Below are positions 1-9,131 of a stretch of DNA of 64,000 bases, one piece after another. The notes beneath the pieces are model-generated. The model worked only from the letters and a program-made list of their open reading frames with translations, was not told the DNA's origin and did not search any database. A program made the position numbers and the translations under genes. The stretch covers positions 42,072 through 106,071 of the forward strand of contig JANQEO010000006.1 of assembly GCA_028278325.1 (NCBI GenBank). Direction: 5' to 3'. Position 1 is the stretch's first letter, and each line of letters starts with the position of its first letter. Source of the DNA: Candidatus Binatia bacterium. Its GTDB lineage: Bacteria; Desulfobacterota; Binatia; UBA1149; JAJCZL01.

Positions 1-285
1 GCGATCGATTCCGGCGTTGTTCACTACGGCGAAGACTTCGCCGAGCTGCTCGCCGGTCGCCGCGGCAGCGGCGTCCACCTGATTGCGGTCGGAGACATCG
101 CAAGCCAGGGCCGCGGCCCGTCCACCCGAAGATTCGATCTCGGCCGCCGCCTTCTGCGCTGCAGCTTCGTCGAAGTCCCAAAGCGCCACGGCGAAGCCGT
201 CGGCGGCCAGCCTGTTCGCGATGGCGTTGCCGATACCACCGGCAGCGCCGGTGACGATTGCTGCCCCCCTAGTAGTGTCCGCCAT
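1..285 (-). CDS. SDR-family oxidoreductase, N-terminal part (runs off left edge)
   Basis: Reading from the ATG at 285 toward position 1 gives 95 codons of an open frame with no stop, so the gene is truncated by the window edge. Near the N-terminus it shows the Rossmann glycine motif TGAAGGIG, then an acidic residue after beta-2 (LWDFDE) and the NNAG motif at the very edge. These three in order are diagnostic of classical short-chain dehydrogenase/reductases using NAD(P)H. The catalytic Ser-Tyr-Lys part lies outside the window. The start is 2 nt after the stop of the acyl-CoA dehydrogenase gene on the same strand, so the two are probably co-transcribed and may act in the same acyl-CoA or beta-oxidation pathway (inference). 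The substrate cannot be told. Confidence 0.88.
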   Translation of the reverse strand, partial: MADTTRGAAIVTGAAGGIGNAIANRLAADGFAVALWDFDEAAAQKAAAEIESSGGRAAALACDVSDRNQVDAAAAATGEQLGEVFAVVNNAGIDR

Positions 286-287
286 GC

Positions 288-1406
288 CTATAGCTCCAAC
301 AGCGAGGCTACGAGTTCACGGTTCTCCTCACCGTCCCCGTAAGTGACCTCCCCCGCTTTCACTCGCTTGAAGTAGAGCTGCATGTCGTGCTCCCAGGTAA
401 ACCCTATCCCGCCATGCACCTGCACGCCGTCGGCAACGATGCGCGAGCAAGCATCGCTCGCATACGCCTTGCACATGGCAGTGGCCATCAGCGCGTCGTC
501 CTGCCCCTCGTCGATGGCCCAAGCCGCGTAGTATACGAGTGACAGTGCGTTTTCGAGGTCGACCTTCATGTCGGCACACTTGTGCTGTATGGCCTGGAAG
601 CTTCCGATCGGCCTGCCGAACTGCTCGCGGATCTTGGCGTAGTCAACGCTCATGTCGAGCACGGCGCGAGCGCAACCGGCCATCTCCGCCGCCAAAGCCG
701 TCTTGAATACGCCCAGGAGTGCTTCGAGCGCTTCCCGGCCGACGGGCGCACGGCCCAGCAGGTTGTCGGCGTCCAGCATTGTATCGAGGGTCACGACGTC
801 GAGCTTGCGGGTGCGGTCGACGGTGTCCATGGCTTCGAGGCTCACTCCTGCGTGACCGGCCGGCACTCGGAAAAGCCCGAAACCTTCGTCGAGCGCGGCT
901 ACTACGATGATGTCGTCTGCCGAACGGGCGTCGGGGACGAAGAGCTTCTCGCCCTCTAGCTTGAATCCACTACCCTCACGACGAGCGCTCAGAGAAACGC
1001 CGTCGGGGTGCCAACTGCCCGAAGACTCGCACAAGGCGACGGTAGCCCGCCTCTCACCGGTTGCGACGGCGGGCAGGAGCTCGGACTTGTCGGCGTCGTT
1101 GCCGGCGGCCAGGATGGCCGGCACACCAAGGCAAACCGTCGACATGAAAGGTCCCGGCATCACCACGGCACCCATCTCGGCCATGACGAGCACGAGCTCG
1201 AGGTTGCCCAGTCCGCTGCCCCCGTGCTCTTCCGGGACGGTCAGCCCCAGCCAGCCGAGCTGGGCGATGGAACGCCACACGGCGTCGGTAACTCCGACGT
1301 CGTCATCGGCCATGGAGCGCGCGTAAGACGTCGGTGTTTCCTTGACCAGGAACTCGTGCACCGACTCGCGCAGAGCTTCTTGTTCCTGGTTGAAGCCGAA
1401 GTCCAC
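288..1406 (-). CDS. Acyl-CoA dehydrogenase
   Basis: A 372-residue FAD-dependent acyl-CoA dehydrogenase oxidising acyl-CoA thioesters to 2-enoyl-CoA and passing electrons to ETF. The usual order is present: N-terminal helical domain (LGWLGLTVPEEHGGSG near residue 50), middle beta domain, and C-terminal helical domain with YAKIREQFGRPIGSFQAIQH and the terminal VHGGIGFTWEHDMQLYFKR segment. The length matches the short, CaiA/FadE-like members common in lipid- and steroid-degrading bacteria. The start is GTG, preceded by a GAGGAA ribosome binding site about 8 nt upstream. It sits between the DUF4340-like gene (10-nt gap) and the SDR gene (2-nt gap) on the same strand. The exact substrate is unknown. 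Confidence 0.93.
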   Translation of the reverse strand: MDFGFNQEQEALRESVHEFLVKETPTSYARSMADDDVGVTDAVWRSIAQLGWLGLTVPEEHGGSGLGNLELVLVMAEMGAVVMPGPFMSTVCLGVPAILAAGNDADKSELLPAVATGERRATVALCESSGSWHPDGVSLSARREGSGFKLEGEKLFVPDARSADDIIVVAALDEGFGLFRVPAGHAGVSLEAMDTVDRTRKLDVVTLDTMLDADNLLGRAPVGREALEALLGVFKTALAAEMAGCARAVLDMSVDYAKIREQFGRPIGSFQAIQHKCADMKVDLENALSLVYYAAWAIDEGQDDALMATAMCKAYASDACSRIVADGVQVHGGIGFTWEHDMQLYFKRVKAGEVTYGDGEENRELVASLLEL

Positions 1407-1416
1407 CGAATGTTCC

Positions 1417-1965
1417 TCAGGGAGTCAGACCGGCGGCCGCGATCTGTCCTTCGAGTTCCTGAGAGATAAGATCAACGTAGTAGAGAGCGTTCAAGCCGAC
1501 CAGGTACACGTCCCTGGAGGTCTCGGTCTTGGCGTACAAGGCCGTGCTCGTGGGGCTTCGCAGCCCCAGCTCGATGATCGAGCTGCCCTCGCTCCCCTTG
1601 GTGGCGATCACCCATTCAGGCGGCGCCAGACCGAACCTTCCGAGCTCTTCATCTGCCGCGGCAACGATCTCGATGGGAGGGATCTCAGAGAGCGTCTCGA
1701 GAAGAGCCTCTATGAGGTCACTGGTAACCGACAGGCCTTCCGGAGCCTGGAGACGCCATCTGCCCTCCACTCGGGCGAGTGATAAACGCAGGTTGCGTCC
1801 CGTCAGATCCAAGCGCTCGATACGCGAGGCCGGCCCCTCCAGGAGCGGCTCCAGTGACTCGGCAACCGCAGGCTCGTCGCTTCCGCGACCGCCCATCTCC
1901 GCATAGACGTAGCTGCCCAGCAGCGCGGCGATAACGTAGTAGGCTATGATCTTGGGCCAGCTCAC
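1417..1965 (-). CDS. DUF4340-like protein of the Gld-type ABC cluster
   Basis: A 182-residue protein with one N-terminal membrane segment (IIAYYVIAALLGSYVYAEMG) followed by a soluble, presumably periplasmic domain. The middle part (LDLTGRNLRLSLARVEGRWRL, then LIEALLETLSEIPP) resembles the repeated unit of DUF4340 proteins, which typically follow the GldG-like gene in this kind of ABC cluster. It is shorter than many members, carrying about one repeat. The start overlaps the stop of the GldG-like gene by 4 nt, so translation is coupled. The assignment rests on context and weak sequence resemblance. The function is unknown; a stalk or cargo-binding role for the exporter is inference. Confidence 0.72.
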   Translation of the reverse strand: MSWPKIIAYYVIAALLGSYVYAEMGGRGSDEPAVAESLEPLLEGPASRIERLDLTGRNLRLSLARVEGRWRLQAPEGLSVTSDLIEALLETLSEIPPIEIVAAADEELGRFGLAPPEWVIATKGSEGSSIIELGLRSPTSTALYAKTETSRDVYLVGLNALYYVDLISQELEGQIAAAGLTP

Positions 1966-3341
1966 GAACCGAACCTTCGCCAGAGAAACACGACCGTGCC
2001 CACCACGAAGAACACGACGGGCTGCACGACCACGGCCAACCAGAACAACCAGGCAAGTTGAGCCTGGCTAATGAACAGGACGTTTACGCCGGGCTGTTGC
2101 TGGGGACGCCGGATCCCGATCATCGCGTCCTCACGCGCCAGCCAGTTGACCGAGTTGACCAGTAGGTCGCGGTTGCCCAGGTAGTCAAAGAATCCGTTGC
2201 TGGCGAAATCCGAGTCGCCGAACACGATCATGCGTGTACGCGGCAGACTGCCGTCGTCGGTCTCGACAGCGGCGGGCTGACTGATCTCGGCGCCGACGAC
2301 GAAGGGACCGTTGATGTCGCGGCCGGCTACGAAGGCCGGAGATGCCCCGTCGAGGACACCGCGGTCCAGGCTCGCCCAACTCGTTCGTCCCGTCGACATC
2401 AGAGTCGCTGCGACCCTGTCGCGATCCTCGTCACTGCTGGCCCTCACCGAGCGTAGTCCCGAGAACAACGGCGGCGCCGGCAGTGTCGCGCTCAACAGAT
2501 GACGGTCGTTGAGGTCGGAGATGACGGCCGACAACAACTCACCGCCTGCCAGCCGATTGCGAGGATCGAGTATCACGTCGTCGGTCATGGTGACGCCGTA
2601 CTTGGCCAGGAATGCCGAAAACCTCGGCGCTTGGAAGGGGTCGAGCATGACCAGGAGATCGCCGCCGCGATCGAGGAAGCGGCCGAGCACCTCGAGCTCC
2701 TCGGGCAGAAAGTCGCTCCTCGGACCGGCGATGATGGCCGCGGCCACGTCCTGATCGATGTCACGCCCTCCGACCAGGCTGATGCTGGTGACCGTGTAGA
2801 ACTCCTGGGATATGGCCGTGCGCATTCGCGAGCATCCCGAGCTCCTGTCGATGTTGGCCAGATCGCATTCGCCGTGGCCGGTGATCGCAACGACGGTCTT
2901 TGGCGGTTGAGTGACGTGGGAGATCGCCGAGATGAGCAGGGTCTCGTTGGCGCCCGTGAAATCCCTTCGTTTGTTTGCGCTCTGCACCACCGTCGCGCCG
3001 TAGGCACGCACACCGAGGCTCTGGGCCAGGGCCGGGTTCTTGTTGATGTCGACCACCGTGTAGTCGACCATCTCGCTCTCGCGCGCCGCCTGCCACAGCA
3101 GATCCTTGATCACCGGGTTACGGGGGTCCTGGGTGCGGATGAACGCGGTAATCTCCACCGGTTGATCCAACCTGCGCAGCACGGCCAGAGCATGGTCCGA
3201 GAGCGTGTAGCGGTGCCCGCGGCTGAGATCCCAACGAGTCGGATGCACGTAGGTAACCGCCACCGCCGACGCCAGCATCGCGAACATCCCCAGTGCCGCG
3301 ACGACGACCTGCACATAGCGTCTGCCCGTGTAGGAGATCAC
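1962..3341 (-). CDS. GldG-like ABC transporter auxiliary protein
   Basis: I place the start at the GTG at 3341, which overlaps the TGA of the upstream permease as GTGA. The open frame runs further upstream to 3758, but that part lies inside the permease gene and is not plausible. The 459-residue protein has an N-terminal membrane segment (VQVVVAALGMFAMLASAVAVTY), then the ABC_transp_aux domain (TLSDHALAVLRRLDQPVEITAF, TVVDINKNPALAQ, ITGHGECDL, DLLVMLDPF) and a C-terminal membrane segment next to the end (WLFWLAVVVQPVVFFVVGTVVFLW). This is the architecture of GldG and related auxiliary proteins. It is the third gene of a coupled four-gene set (ATPase, permease, GldG-like, DUF4340-like). Gliding is not implied; such clusters occur in many non-gliding bacteria. 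Confidence 0.88.
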   Translation of the reverse strand: MISYTGRRYVQVVVAALGMFAMLASAVAVTYVHPTRWDLSRGHRYTLSDHALAVLRRLDQPVEITAFIRTQDPRNPVIKDLLWQAARESEMVDYTVVDINKNPALAQSLGVRAYGATVVQSANKRRDFTGANETLLISAISHVTQPPKTVVAITGHGECDLANIDRSSGCSRMRTAISQEFYTVTSISLVGGRDIDQDVAAAIIAGPRSDFLPEELEVLGRFLDRGGDLLVMLDPFQAPRFSAFLAKYGVTMTDDVILDPRNRLAGGELLSAVISDLNDRHLLSATLPAPPLFSGLRSVRASSDEDRDRVAATLMSTGRTSWASLDRGVLDGASPAFVAGRDINGPFVVGAEISQPAAVETDDGSLPRTRMIVFGDSDFASNGFFDYLGNRDLLVNSVNWLAREDAMIGIRRPQQQPGVNVLFISQAQLAWLFWLAVVVQPVVFFVVGTVVFLWRRFGS

Positions 3342-4084
3342 CGCCGTCCCCTCCACTGCCGTGCTTCCATCGAGCGCATGGTGAGGAAGCCCATGAAGAC
3401 CGTGATGCCGACGAAATAGCCGATGTCCTTGAGGTCGATCACCCCGCGCGCGAAGGGCTCGAAGTGATCGAAGGCGCACAGCTGCGAGACCACGCCCAGG
3501 AAGTCGGCGGGGATGGCGGCCTCGTTCCAGCTCAGATTCCACAGCAACAGCACCGCACCGTAGGTGAACATCGCGGCGATCAGTTGTGTCTCGGTCAGCG
3601 ACGAGATGAACACGCCGACCGAAACCATAGCGGCCAGCAGCAAGAAGAATCCGAGATAGACGACCCAAAGGCCGCTGAGATCGAAGGGCTGGATGACGTA
3701 CATCATGGCCGGATACAAAAGCGTCGGCCCGACGATGACCGCGAACACCCCGAGACAAGCCAGGGTCTTGGCGGCAAGGATCTGAAAATCACTGACCGGC
3801 GCCGTGTACAGCAGTTCACTGGTGCCCAGCGCCTTTTCCTCCGAATACACCCGCATGGTCACCAGAGGCACGACCGTAATGACCAGGCGCACGATGTCTT
3901 TGAACAGGCGCTGCCAAAGATGCTCGAGAATGCTCTCACCGAACCCGAAGGTGATGAAGGCGTTGAGGTCCGTGTAGAAGTAGTAACCCGACAGGGCCAA
4001 GAAGACGGCGGCGACGAAGTACACGAGCGGTGCGAAGAAGAACGCGCGAAGCTCCTTGCCCAGCAGCGCGAGAAATCTCCTCAT
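3338..4084 (-). CDS. ABC-2 type transporter permease (GldF-like)
   Basis: A 248-residue integral membrane protein with about six hydrophobic segments, beginning MRRFLALLGKELRAFFFAPL as is typical of ABC-2/GldF permeases. A cytoplasmic segment contains MRVYSEEKALGTSELLYTAP, the conserved coupling-helix region of this family (E-E-K-x-x-G-T-x-E-x-L). It starts 4 nt inside the end of the ATPase gene and ends overlapping the GTG of the GldG-like gene, so the three are translationally coupled. The transported substrate is unknown. Confidence 0.9.
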   Translation of the reverse strand: MRRFLALLGKELRAFFFAPLVYFVAAVFLALSGYYFYTDLNAFITFGFGESILEHLWQRLFKDIVRLVITVVPLVTMRVYSEEKALGTSELLYTAPVSDFQILAAKTLACLGVFAVIVGPTLLYPAMMYVIQPFDLSGLWVVYLGFFLLLAAMVSVGVFISSLTETQLIAAMFTYGAVLLLWNLSWNEAAIPADFLGVVSQLCAFDHFEPFARGVIDLKDIGYFVGITVFMGFLTMRSMEARQWRGRR

Positions 4085-5034
4085 TCCCCGCCCTCCGCGT
4101 CGTCGAGAATCTTCACGAAAAGATCTTCCAGGCTCATGAGCCTGGGACTCAGCTCATCCAGCGCCCAACCCTGCCCGATGACGGCCGCGGCCAGTTGGGG
4201 CCTGATGTCTTGGCCTTGCCGAGAGCGGACCACGACGCTGGTCACTCCTGCCGTGTCGTAGTTGGCTATGTCGAGCCCTTCGACCCCATCGCAGGAGCGG
4301 ATCACTTCCTCGACCCTGTCGCGCTCCGCATCGGCCGCGCGCACCTTGATCAGGGTTTCGCCCCGGCCTGCCGTCTTCTCGGTCAGTCCCAGGGCCGTGT
4401 CCTCGGCAATTAGGCGGCCGTGGTCGAGGATGAGGACGCTTCGGCACACGATGCTCACCTCGGGCAGGATGTGGGTGGACAGCAAGACCGTGGCTTCGCC
4501 GGCCAGATCTGCGATGAGGCTTCGGATCTCGACTATCTGTCTAGGATCCAGGCCAACGGTCGGTTCGTCGAGGATGAGAACGTCGGGGCGGTGGACGATG
4601 GCCTGGGCGATGCCGACCCTTTGCCTGAAACCCCGGGAGAGCTTGCCGATATGCTTGCGGTAGACGTCCCCAAGCCCGCACTTGTCGACGGCGTCGTCGA
4701 CGTGAGAGCCTATATCACGCTCTATTCCACGCACTTTTGCGGCAAACCTAAGGTAAGCCTTGACCGTCATGTCGGGGTACAAGGCCACCCGCTCCGGCAG
4801 ATAGCCGATATGCTTGCGGGCCGCGAGGGACTCGCGCCCCACATCGATGCCTGCGATCGTGCACTCCCCCGCCGTTGGCGAGAAAAACCCGGTCAGCATG
4901 CGCATTATGGTGCTCTTGCCCGACCCGTTGGGCCCGAGCAGGCCTGCGATGTCGCCCTTGCTGACGTGGAAAGAGACGTTGTCCACGGCCCGGGTGGGGC
5001 CGTAGTCCTTGGTAAGACCGCTTGCCCGAATCAC
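4081..5034 (-). CDS. ABC transporter ATP-binding protein (GldA-like)
   Basis: A 317-residue ABC ATPase. Walker A is GPNGSGKST, the signature is SRGFRQRVGIAQA (a variant of LSGGQ with R in place of the first G), Walker B is VLILDEPTVGLD, and the switch His lies in LLSTHIL. The C-terminal extension of about 90 residues (IKVRAADAERDRVEEVIRS onward) is the usual regulatory tail of the CcmA/GldA subfamily. The start codon is GTG with GGAG upstream. It is the first gene of the minus-strand cluster that continues into the permease, GldG-like and DUF4340-like genes. Confidence 0.93.
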   Translation of the reverse strand: MIRASGLTKDYGPTRAVDNVSFHVSKGDIAGLLGPNGSGKSTIMRMLTGFFSPTAGECTIAGIDVGRESLAARKHIGYLPERVALYPDMTVKAYLRFAAKVRGIERDIGSHVDDAVDKCGLGDVYRKHIGKLSRGFRQRVGIAQAIVHRPDVLILDEPTVGLDPRQIVEIRSLIADLAGEATVLLSTHILPEVSIVCRSVLILDHGRLIAEDTALGLTEKTAGRGETLIKVRAADAERDRVEEVIRSCDGVEGLDIANYDTAGVTSVVVRSRQGQDIRPQLAAAVIGQGWALDELSPRLMSLEDLFVKILDDAEGGE

Positions 5035-5100
5035 GCTGAGCGCTCCACAACCATGATCCTAGAAGCTTGCCACGGTGTGCCGCTGAGTCACGCGCCGCCA

Positions 5101-5132
5101 AAGAAAAGGCCGGGTCAATTGCGACCCGGCCC
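5101..5132 (-). terminator. Rho-independent terminator after the RND gene
   Basis: A perfect 9-bp GC-rich inverted repeat (GGCCGGGTC / GACCCGGCC, 6-nt loop) at 5109-5132 is followed on the minus strand by TTTTCTTT (5108-5101). It lies 37 nt beyond the stop of the RND exporter gene and before the start of the ABC operon, so it separates the two minus-strand transcription units. Confidence 0.85.
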
Positions 5133-5168
5133 CCTTTAACTAACGAACTTGCGATGCCGCGGCTGCCG

Positions 5169-7832
5169 CTACGCTTCGATAGCAGGCCTGCGCTGGATGA
5201 ACTTCGGTTTCACGGTCATGAGAACGACGGGCAGCAGCGTCAGCGAAGCAAACCAGCTCACCGTCATCCAGATCGCCAGCAACAGACCCATCTCGGCATC
5301 GAAGCGGATCTTCGAAACGGTCCAGAACAGCGTCGACATGATCAAGGTTGTGGACACGAAGGTCGTCGCCTTGCCGGCCGTGGTAATGGCGCGATGAACG
5401 GCAGCCTGCACACGTTCGTCGTTGGGCCTGTCCTTGTAGTCCTTCTCGAGATCGAAATAGACCTCGATGGTTCGACTCACGATGTAGAGCCCATAGTCGA
5501 TACCGAAACCGACACCTACCGTGATCACGGGCAACGTGTTCACGTTGATGCCCATGTTGTTCCAACCCATGTAGGCGTTGATCACGATGTTCGATGCCAG
5601 CAGAGGCAACAGCATGATCAGACCCGACACGAAGGAGCGGTAAGTGAACAGCAGCACTATGTAGATCGTGCCGAACCCGAGGATGTTGACGAGAACGTCG
5701 TTCTTCAACAGCTCTTCGTTGGCGGCAGCAAGCACACCGATCAGACCGCCGGCAAGCCGGAAGTCGGCCTTCTCCATCGGGTTGGCGTCGATGAACTCCT
5801 TGCTGCGCGCGATGATGCGCTCGATATTCTCGCCCTTATGGTCACGGCAGAAGAAAGTCACGTGAGCCGTGCGGTAGTCGGTCGAGACGTACTTCGCCGT
5901 CTCGGTCGGTGGCGAACCCGAGAAGAAGATGAAGAACAGTCCGCCGATATCCACCCAGCTGTTCGGGATCACACCCCACTTGGGCTCGAGTTCGTGGAAC
6001 ACGCTGTTGACGGCGCGGATGATGTCGGACAGCGAGAAGCTGTAGCCGACGCCGGAGTCGCGCTCGAGGAAGCGCTGGAAGTCCTCCATGGTCTTGAGGG
6101 CTTCCGGATCCTTCATCGCGTTCTTGTCATGCCCCTCGGAAACCACGATCAACGGCTCAACGCCGCCGAACTTGCCCTGAATGCGAGTGTGGGAGGCATT
6201 GTATTCCGACTCGAGGCGCAGCAGCGGTGAGGCCGCCGTCGGGTCGCCGATGGTCAATTTGGTCCACTGCGTCGCACACAGGGCGCACAGAGAGATCCAG
6301 AACGCGATAGTGGCTATGCGGCCCTTGGGACTCAGCGTCATCGACGCGAAAGCCGCAATCGTTCGGTAGAAGATCCCCTCCCTTCGCTTGTGAACGACTT
6401 CGGCATCCGGCGGCGCCAGGAAGTCATAGACGATGGGGTTGAGCAGCAACTCCGAGATCGTGATGCACAAGATCCAGAAGGACGCCGTAATGGCGAGCTT
6501 CTGGAGCAGCACGATGGGCACCAGAATGATGACCAACACGCCCAGCGCGTCCGTGATGATGCCCGACAGCGTCGGCACGAACATCTCGGCGAAGGACGCC
6601 ACGATCGCGTCGTGCTTGTGGTAGTCGTTCTTGAAGTACTCCTCGTAGTAGCGGTCATGCATCTGCACTGAATGACTGACCGCGCGAGCCGTAATGAAGA
6701 ACGGGATTACCAGCGCGAGGGGATCCAGAGAGAAGCCGATGATGTCGATGAAGCCCAGACCCCAGATGGCGGACAGCACACCGGTGATTGTCGGCCGGAG
6801 AGCACCACGCCAGTCGTGGAAGTAGAGGTAGAGGAGAACCCAGAGGAATACCGTTGCGGCTATGAATATCCAGAATATCTCGTCTGAGAAGTGATAGACC
6901 CAGCCGTATAGGCGCGGCTCGCCGGCCACCCAGACATCGATATTGGAGCCGCCGCCCGTGAGGGTCAACGTGGCGTCCTTGCCGTCGCGCTTGTATCCGA
7001 CCTCGACCGGACCGCCTTCGGCGTCGGCCACGGCGTTGCCGATCTCCCACCGGTTGTGCACCGTCTTGCCGGCGATCGAGGTGATGACGTCGCCGGTCTG
7101 AAGTCCCGAAGCTTTGGCGGCGCTCCCGGGGAAGAGACGTTTGACGATGGCGCCCGTGCCCGCCTCCACGCCGTACACGTCAGCCCGGTCGGGATCGACG
7201 TTGACTAGCTGGGCACCGATCCACCCCTCTCTATGCGGGGTAAGGACCCGCTCGTTCATCTCGTCGAAGATGCGGCGGTAATCGAGGCGTCCTTCGATGA
7301 AGTTGGCGCGGATTATCGCGGCCTTGTCGTCCAGGGAGACCAGAATGCCGTAGATGTTCTCGGAGTTGTGGACGATGCGCTTGATGTCGTCGGCCTCGTC
7401 CGTCGTCTTGGGCATACCGATCATGACCGGTTCGGAACGCAGCGTGCCGCCGGCCGCCACCGCCAGATGCCTGGTCGTGCGGTGACCGATGGAGTCGATC
7501 TGGTTGTGGTTTACGCCGTATACCTTGTCGATCTCCTCGGTCATGAGATAGATCTGGCCGAGGCGCTCGACGCTGAATACATCGCCTTCCTCGACCTCGA
7601 ACATCATCATGATGTTGTTGGCGCCGCCGAAATCTTTCGAATACTCGTTGTGGATCTTGATGAACTCGTGATTCTGCGGGAGCAGGTCCCCGAAGCTCGT
7701 GATCATCTGCAACTGCGCCGCATGCCACGCGAACCACACGGTGACGATCGCCACGATGACCGTTACCGGTGTTCTGTGCCGGATCAGGCGCTCGCCGAGG
7801 AGATATAGGGCTTCTTTTGTCTCTCTGGCCAT
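5169..7832 (-). CDS. MMPL/RND-family exporter with inserted PDZ domain
   Basis: An 887-residue polytopic protein of the RND superfamily, MMPL/HpnN-like group. The order is: TM1 (about residues 20-40), a large extracytoplasmic loop, a cluster of TM segments (about 315-480), a second extracytoplasmic loop, and a final TM cluster containing VITVGVGFGIDYGLYIVSRT, where the Asp is in the usual proton-relay position. Residues about 215-295 of the first loop form a PDZ-like module (VEAGTGAIVKRLFPGSAAKA, then SGLQTGDVITSIAGKTV). Most MMPL proteins lack it. The gene follows a Ycf48-like beta-propeller gene with a 16-nt gap. Pairs of these two families recur in proteobacteria, so the propeller is a likely periplasmic partner. 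The cargo (hydrophobic lipid or hopanoid) is inference. Confidence 0.9.
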   Translation of the reverse strand: MARETKEALYLLGERLIRHRTPVTVIVAIVTVWFAWHAAQLQMITSFGDLLPQNHEFIKIHNEYSKDFGGANNIMMMFEVEEGDVFSVERLGQIYLMTEEIDKVYGVNHNQIDSIGHRTTRHLAVAAGGTLRSEPVMIGMPKTTDEADDIKRIVHNSENIYGILVSLDDKAAIIRANFIEGRLDYRRIFDEMNERVLTPHREGWIGAQLVNVDPDRADVYGVEAGTGAIVKRLFPGSAAKASGLQTGDVITSIAGKTVHNRWEIGNAVADAEGGPVEVGYKRDGKDATLTLTGGGSNIDVWVAGEPRLYGWVYHFSDEIFWIFIAATVFLWVLLYLYFHDWRGALRPTITGVLSAIWGLGFIDIIGFSLDPLALVIPFFITARAVSHSVQMHDRYYEEYFKNDYHKHDAIVASFAEMFVPTLSGIITDALGVLVIILVPIVLLQKLAITASFWILCITISELLLNPIVYDFLAPPDAEVVHKRREGIFYRTIAAFASMTLSPKGRIATIAFWISLCALCATQWTKLTIGDPTAASPLLRLESEYNASHTRIQGKFGGVEPLIVVSEGHDKNAMKDPEALKTMEDFQRFLERDSGVGYSFSLSDIIRAVNSVFHELEPKWGVIPNSWVDIGGLFFIFFSGSPPTETAKYVSTDYRTAHVTFFCRDHKGENIERIIARSKEFIDANPMEKADFRLAGGLIGVLAAANEELLKNDVLVNILGFGTIYIVLLFTYRSFVSGLIMLLPLLASNIVINAYMGWNNMGINVNTLPVITVGVGFGIDYGLYIVSRTIEVYFDLEKDYKDRPNDERVQAAVHRAITTAGKATTFVSTTLIMSTLFWTVSKIRFDAEMGLLLAIWMTVSWFASLTLLPVVLMTVKPKFIQRRPAIEA

Positions 7833-7848
7833 TCCCCGTGCTCCCCTA

Positions 7849-8985
7849 CTAGCCTATGCGGCGGAACCAGCTTTCTCCGCCGTCGTCTGTGTTCATGATC
7901 AGGCCGAACCCGCCGACGATCCAGCCGCGCTTGCCATCATAGAAGCGCACCCGGCGCAGCCATACATTGATGGCCGAGCCCAGATCGCCCTTCTCGAAGG
8001 TTCCGCCGGGCTTGGACCTGACCACTTGCCCTGAGGACCCGACGACCCAGCGCTCGCCGCTAGGCAGTGCCGTGGCCGCGTAGAAGGGATCCGTGTATTC
8101 GTGAACGTTGTTGGACTCGAAGCTCCAGTTCTCTCCGCCGTCGTTGGTAACGGCAATCCGGCCGTCGAGACCGACCGCCATGGCCTTCTGCCGGTCTTCG
8201 GAGAAGTGAACGTCGAAGAAGGTCGGAAGGTCGAGGATGTCGAAGATGTCGCCACCCATGAGCGCTTCTTGAAGCTCGACCCAGGTTTGGCCGCCGTCCT
8301 CGGTGCGATAGATCTTGCCGAATTCTCCGACTACGAACCCGTTGTCCGCATCAAAGAACTCAACGTCGTAAAGGACCGGATCCTCGAAGACGATCGCCCA
8401 TTCGTCGTCCTCGTCTTCGGCCCCCTCAACTTTAATGGTACTTACGTCCCAGGTCTTACCGCCGTCGGTGGTCTTGACAAACAGGGAGCGGTCACCGATG
8501 GCGACAACCGTCTGTGAATCGATCACGCTGGTCGCGAAAAGATAGCCCTCGGGACACTCGTCCTCGTTGCGCTCGCGGTAGCTGTCGTCACGGCAGTCTT
8601 CGGTCATGTAGGCGCTGGCGGATTGTCGTTCCCAGGTCGTGCCGCCGTCACTGGTGCGAAGGATGAGCCCCTCCTGTCCGACGATCCATCCGACCTTGGG
8701 ATCGTCGGCCGCGAAGTCGATGCTGTAAAGCGCGTCTCGGGTTCCACTCTCGACCTGGTTCCAGCTGATTCCGAAGTCGTTGGTCTCGAGGATTTTGCCC
8801 CCGTAGCCGATGATTACCGCGCGCTCGGCGCTTGGCACGGCAACGTCGAAGAACTTGTCGGCAACGTAAACGGTCTGGGTGGCGAGGGGTTCCCACTCCC
8901 CGGATCCGTGGCTGCAACCTGACCCGAGTCCCACCATCAGACACGTCAACGCGAACGTGACGAGTGAGCTTCCCCTTTTCTCCAT
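7849..8985 (-). CDS. Ycf48-like beta-propeller lipoprotein
   Basis: A 378-residue protein starting MEKRGSS. An AAGGAGG lies just upstream and fits the second of two adjacent ATGs (8985) better than the first (8988). A signal sequence (LVTFALTCLMVGLGSGC) ends in Cys, so it may be a lipoprotein, although LGSGC is an imperfect lipobox. The rest is a repeat propeller of the Ycf48/BNR type with motifs such as GWIVGQEGLILRTSDGGTTW, GFVVGEFGKIYRTEDGGQTW and GWIVGGFGLIMNTDDGGESW. In plastids Ycf48 is an assembly factor for photosystem II; bacterial homologues are often encoded beside RND exporters, as here. A role in assembly or substrate handling for the exporter is inference. Confidence 0.88.
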   Translation of the reverse strand: MEKRGSSLVTFALTCLMVGLGSGCSHGSGEWEPLATQTVYVADKFFDVAVPSAERAVIIGYGGKILETNDFGISWNQVESGTRDALYSIDFAADDPKVGWIVGQEGLILRTSDGGTTWERQSASAYMTEDCRDDSYRERNEDECPEGYLFATSVIDSQTVVAIGDRSLFVKTTDGGKTWDVSTIKVEGAEDEDDEWAIVFEDPVLYDVEFFDADNGFVVGEFGKIYRTEDGGQTWVELQEALMGGDIFDILDLPTFFDVHFSEDRQKAMAVGLDGRIAVTNDGGENWSFESNNVHEYTDPFYAATALPSGERWVVGSSGQVVRSKPGGTFEKGDLGSAINVWLRRVRFYDGKRGWIVGGFGLIMNTDDGGESWFRRIG

Positions 8986-9071
8986 CATTCCTCCTTGTTG
9001 GGACAGACGAGTCCTCTGTAAACAGGACGGCGCGGACAGCGCCCGTGCCCGCAAACACCAGCGGGCTTGCC

Positions 9072-9100
9072 CATTTAGCTACCAGCCTTGATCATGTCAA
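9072..9100 (-). promoter_or_regulatory. Sigma70-type promoter for the Ycf48/RND pair
   Basis: On the minus strand a perfect -35 TTGACA (9100-9095) is separated by 17 bp from TAAATG (9077-9072). It lies in the gap upstream of the beta-propeller gene and downstream of the 9132-9590 gene, predicting a leader of about 80 nt. Confidence 0.5.
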
Positions 9101-9131
9101 GGTTGTCGCAAAAGCGCGTCCGGCGGGCTGT

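Noticed and set aside
3342..3758. N-terminal extension of the GldG-like frame
   Set aside because: It lies inside the permease gene, has an Arg/His-rich composition, and the GTG at 3341 overlaps the permease TGA perfectly.
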